Shown: positions 63,625 to 64,000 of the stretch, piece by piece | Layout: every line of letters begins with the position of its first letter | Position numbering within the stretch: the first letter of the stretch is position 1 | Source: Lineus longissimus | Taxonomy: Eukaryota; Nemertea; Pilidiophora; Heteronemertea; Lineidae | Direction: 5' to 3' | DNA: 64,000 nt | Assembly (NCBI RefSeq): GCF_910592395.1 | Contig: NC_088313.1 | Location: 12,292,437-12,356,436 of the forward strand | The notes under the pieces: generated by a model | The model's database searches: none | Seen by the model: the letters and a program-made list of their open reading frames with translations, nothing else | Told to the model about the DNA's origin: nothing | Translations under genes and position numbers: made by a program

Positions 63625-64000
63625 CGACAGCCTACCGCGCATGCGCAAGCAACAGAGCAAACCATGACGTTTAATACCGCGCCATGCTATCCTACATTAA
63701 CATAAAATTTGTTTCATCCGACAGACTGCAACTTCTGGTTGAACAGCCTTTCCGTAAGACATCACCGTCATGATGAAGACGCGACATTGTTCACTTTAAC
63801 TCCGCTCCAATTTGTTTTACCCGAACTCGCAAACTGCCGGTGTAGAAGTAAAACATGTCCCGTTGGAAAATATGTCCCATTGTACTTTGACGGATTACGC
63901 TTTATGATTCAATAGAGGCAATGACCGAAAATAGCGGCTTAGAGATTTTTGAATTTCTAAGTCGCCATTTTCGGTCATTTCGGCTTCAAAGCGAATATTA
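63625..64000. repeat. Terminal repeat-like region with hairpin
   Basis: About 63820-63930 resembles 27700-27820 (GTGTAGAAGT, ATAGAGGC, ATGACCG words). A hairpin with 23-bp arms lies at 63921-63943 and 63956-63978 (left arm starts ATGACCGAAAATAGCGGC). No gene; the window ends here. Confidence 0.5.

Overview
This window is animal nuclear DNA. Genes are sparse and spliced, and most of the sequence is transposable elements at several stages of decay. The mix (BEL/Pao and gypsy LTR retrotransposons, piggyBac, PIF/Harbinger, RTE-, L2- and jockey/CR1-like LINEs, a 5S rRNA-derived SINE, many short hairpin elements) fits a marine invertebrate such as a lancelet, echinoderm, hemichordate or mollusc. 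The species cannot be named from sequence alone.

The only convincing host gene content is a duplicated minus-strand locus. Copy 2 (about 28.69-33.83 kb) has a 288-bp exon for a secreted PAN/apple-like domain at 32886-33173 and a long open exon at 28686-29705. Copy 1 (1-2.78 kb, cut by the window edge) keeps the PAN exon at 2154-2441, but its long exon is broken.

Layout: 2.78-8.33 kb is a minus-strand gypsy element (3' LTR at 2781-2969) split by an apparently intact piggyBac element (5370-8025). Two tandem repeats follow, with 68-bp and 21-bp units. A full-length, very young BEL/Pao element lies at 9052-19027, with two 1613-bp LTRs and a 5-bp target duplication. 19-22.5 kb holds tandem duplications, an RTE endonuclease relic and hairpin elements. 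22.5-27.4 kb is a second minus-strand gypsy, interrupted by about 3.5 kb that contains a 5'-truncated LINE. 27.4-40.2 kb holds gene copy 2, a non-autonomous transposon with repetitive termini, several MITEs, a 1.5-kb tandem duplication with RTE relics, a G-rich element and an L2-like fragment.

40.2-50.1 kb is a decayed plus-strand BEL/Pao element. It carries a 5S-derived SINE (41706-42126) and a 4.34-kb PIF/Harbinger transposon (45580-49921) with an intact transposase and a Myb-like partner gene that has a frameshift. 50.9-54.7 kb is a third gypsy that lost its reverse transcriptase by internal deletion. 55-57.2 kb holds an SGNH-hydrolase-like relic and unassigned coding-like sequence. 58.0-59.3 kb is a satellite array of 107-145-bp units. 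60.07-61.1 kb is a LINE 3' end, and the rest is non-coding repeats and short inverted repeats.

For several insertions the interrupted reading frame or the paralogous empty site survives in the window, so relative insertion order can be read directly.
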